Shown: positions 5,541 through 6,266 of the stretch, piece by piece
How positions within the stretch are numbered: the stretch's first letter is position 1
Layout: each line of letters opens with the position of its first letter
Source of the DNA: an uncultured Beijerinckiaceae bacterium
GTDB lineage: Bacteria > Pseudomonadota > Alphaproteobacteria > Rhizobiales > Beijerinckiaceae
Assembly: GCA_937863205.1 (NCBI GenBank)
Contig: CALMGA010000161.1
Span: 4,549-10,814, forward strand
DNA: 6,266 bases
Direction of reading: 5' to 3'
Made by a program: the position numbers and the translations under genes
Notes under the pieces: model-generated
The model's input: the letters and a program-made list of their open reading frames with translations, nothing else
Told to the model about the DNA's origin: nothing
The model's database searches: none

Positions 5541-6130
5541 CAGGCCGCCCTGCGTCCGGGAGGCCGCCCGTCGCCACACTCGCCGCCGCGCTTGCCGGCG
5601 AGGGCGTGGAAGCCGGCCGGCGCGTCGGCGAGCGGGGGATAGGCGGCGAGGTCGGCCTGCATGAAGACGTGCGGCAGGCCGCGGATCTCGACGGCTGACA
5701 GCCGCTGCCAATGCAGGTGGCGGAACATCAGCTCGTTCTGCGCCTGGACGTGGGCGAGGAAGCGGTGGCAGCCCTGTCCGTTGGCGGACGAAACGGCGAG
5801 GCGGATCAGCGCAGCGCCCAGCGCGCCGACCCGGCGGTATCGGCGATCCACCGCGAGGCGCGAGCCCCACCAGACGCCGGGGCCGTCCTCGGCACGGTGG
5901 ATGCGCACCGTGCCCACCACCTCGTCGGCGAGCACCGCCACCGTCGACAGGGCGACGAGGTGGATGGCGTGGGCGTCGATGTCGTCGCGGTCGTGGTCGG
6001 TGAAGATCTTCTGCTCGTCGCAGAACACGGCCCGGCGCAGGGCCGCCGCGCCGGCCAATTCCCAGGGTTCGGTCGCCGCCTTGAGCCGGAAGTGCGAGGC
6101 GGCGAAGGGGCCGAAGCTGTCGGCGATCAC
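5540..6130 (-). CDS. MSMEG_0567/Sll0786-family GNAT N-acyltransferase
   Basis: A 196-residue GNAT-fold protein. Strand and pyrophosphate-loop features are visible in GSRLAVDRRYRRVGALGAAL (89-108), where RRVGALG is the acyl-CoA binding R/QxxGxG/A loop. The early block RAVFCDEQKIF (33-43) and the later FLAHVQAQNELMFRHLHW are typical of the MSMEG_0567/Sll0786 subfamily (TIGR04045). It likely transfers an acyl group from a CoA thioester to an amine in the nitrilase/Nit1C pathway; the acceptor is unknown. GTG 6130 was chosen because it follows GGAAGGG at eight bases and overlaps the radical SAM stop (GTGA). Translation further upstream, to 6256, only reads the radical SAM gene in the wrong frame. 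The end overlaps the AIR synthase-like start by one base. In mycobacteria the corresponding MSMEG_0567 is, from memory, a longer fused protein. The Arg/Gly-rich last 20 residues look non-conserved. Confidence 0.88.
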   Translation of the reverse strand: MIADSFGPFAASHFRLKAATEPWELAGAAALRRAVFCDEQKIFTDHDRDDIDAHAIHLVALSTVAVLADEVVGTVRIHRAEDGPGVWWGSRLAVDRRYRRVGALGAALIRLAVSSANGQGCHRFLAHVQAQNELMFRHLHWQRLSAVEIRGLPHVFMQADLAAYPPLADAPAGFHALAGKRGGECGDGRPPGRRAA

Positions 6131-6266
6131 GGACGCAACCCTTCCAGCACCAGGTCGGGGATCGCCGGTCGCCAGGGCGCGCGCGGCGGCGCCGGCAGCG
6201 GCGCGGTCGCCTCGCCGGCAGCCTCGTAGGTGGACAGTGCCGAGCCGGCGCCGCACATGCCGCAGC
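6127..6266 (-). CDS. MSMEG_0568/Sll0785-family radical SAM protein, C-terminal end (partial)
   Basis: The minus strand from the right edge reads CGMCGAGSALSTYEAAGEAT and ends in DLVLEGLRP at TGA 6129-6127, giving the last 45 codons of a gene that starts outside the window. The position directly upstream of the GNAT gene and the cysteine-containing CGMCGAGSAL motif fit the C-terminus of the radical SAM protein of this cluster (TIGR04043, MSMEG_0568; NitD in Pseudomonas, from memory). The CxxxCxxC cluster motif that would prove radical SAM chemistry lies outside, so the call rests on context and the C-terminal motif. The C-terminal CGMC pair could bind an extra metal centre, which is inference. 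Its stop overlaps the next start as GTGA. Confidence 0.75.
   Translation of the reverse strand, partial: CGMCGAGSALSTYEAAGEATAPLPAPPRAPWRPAIPDLVLEGLRP
6139..6145 (-). promoter_or_regulatory. Shine-Dalgarno deciding the GTG start of the GNAT gene
   Basis: On the minus strand GGAAGGG lies eight bases before GTG 6130, inside the last codons of the radical SAM gene. It supports this GTG over the upstream in-frame candidates, which have no such site and no conserved sequence. Confidence 0.65.

Overview
The window comes from a GC-rich bacterium, most likely an alphaproteobacterium and probably a member of Hyphomicrobiales (Rhizobiales). The support is the strong G/C third-position bias, an mnmA gene followed directly by a PmtA-type phospholipid methyltransferase, and small palindromic intergenic repeats of a kind seen in that group. 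The placement is inferred from gene content, not from a database match.

Left part, plus strand (1-1876): the last 41 codons of mnmA (tRNA 2-thiouridylase) overlap the TTG start of a PmtA-like SAM-dependent methyltransferase. After a 180-base gap comes a YgjP/DUF45-type zinc metallohydrolase gene. This gene is bracketed by two 94-base copies of one palindromic repeat in opposite orientations. The left copy lies in the gap after pmtA and the right copy lies just after the hydrolase gene.

Middle (1896-2807): a decayed gene on the plus strand keeps a good Shine-Dalgarno and ATG. It has a TAA at codon 9 and needs a -1 frame change near 2101-2120. The reconstructed protein would be an exported or membrane-anchored TPR-like protein of about 265 residues. 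A bulged hairpin (2752-2785), related in sequence to the repeat ends, lies between this pseudogene and the convergent operon and probably ends transcription from both sides.

Right part, minus strand (6266 down to 2808): five tightly packed genes of the nitrilase/nitrogen-starvation cluster known from Synechocystis (sll0783-sll0787), Mycobacterium smegmatis (MSMEG_0565-0572) and, as Nit1C, from cyanide-assimilating pseudomonads. In transcription order they are the C-terminal end of a radical SAM protein, a GNAT acyltransferase, an AIR-synthase-related protein, a small MSMEG_0570-family protein and an MSMEG_0569-family flavin-dependent oxidoreductase. The first three overlap by a few bases (GTGA and TGATG), and the last two follow with gaps of 16 and 20 bases. 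The nitrilase, the MSMEG_0572/Sll0783 protein and the operon promoter should lie beyond the right edge. The cluster is linked to cyanide/nitrile nitrogen use and to nitrogen starvation, but to my knowledge the reactions of most of its members are not established. It is the most interesting content here.

No tRNA, rRNA, CRISPR array or insertion sequence was seen. The many other long open frames are antisense shadows caused by the high GC content.
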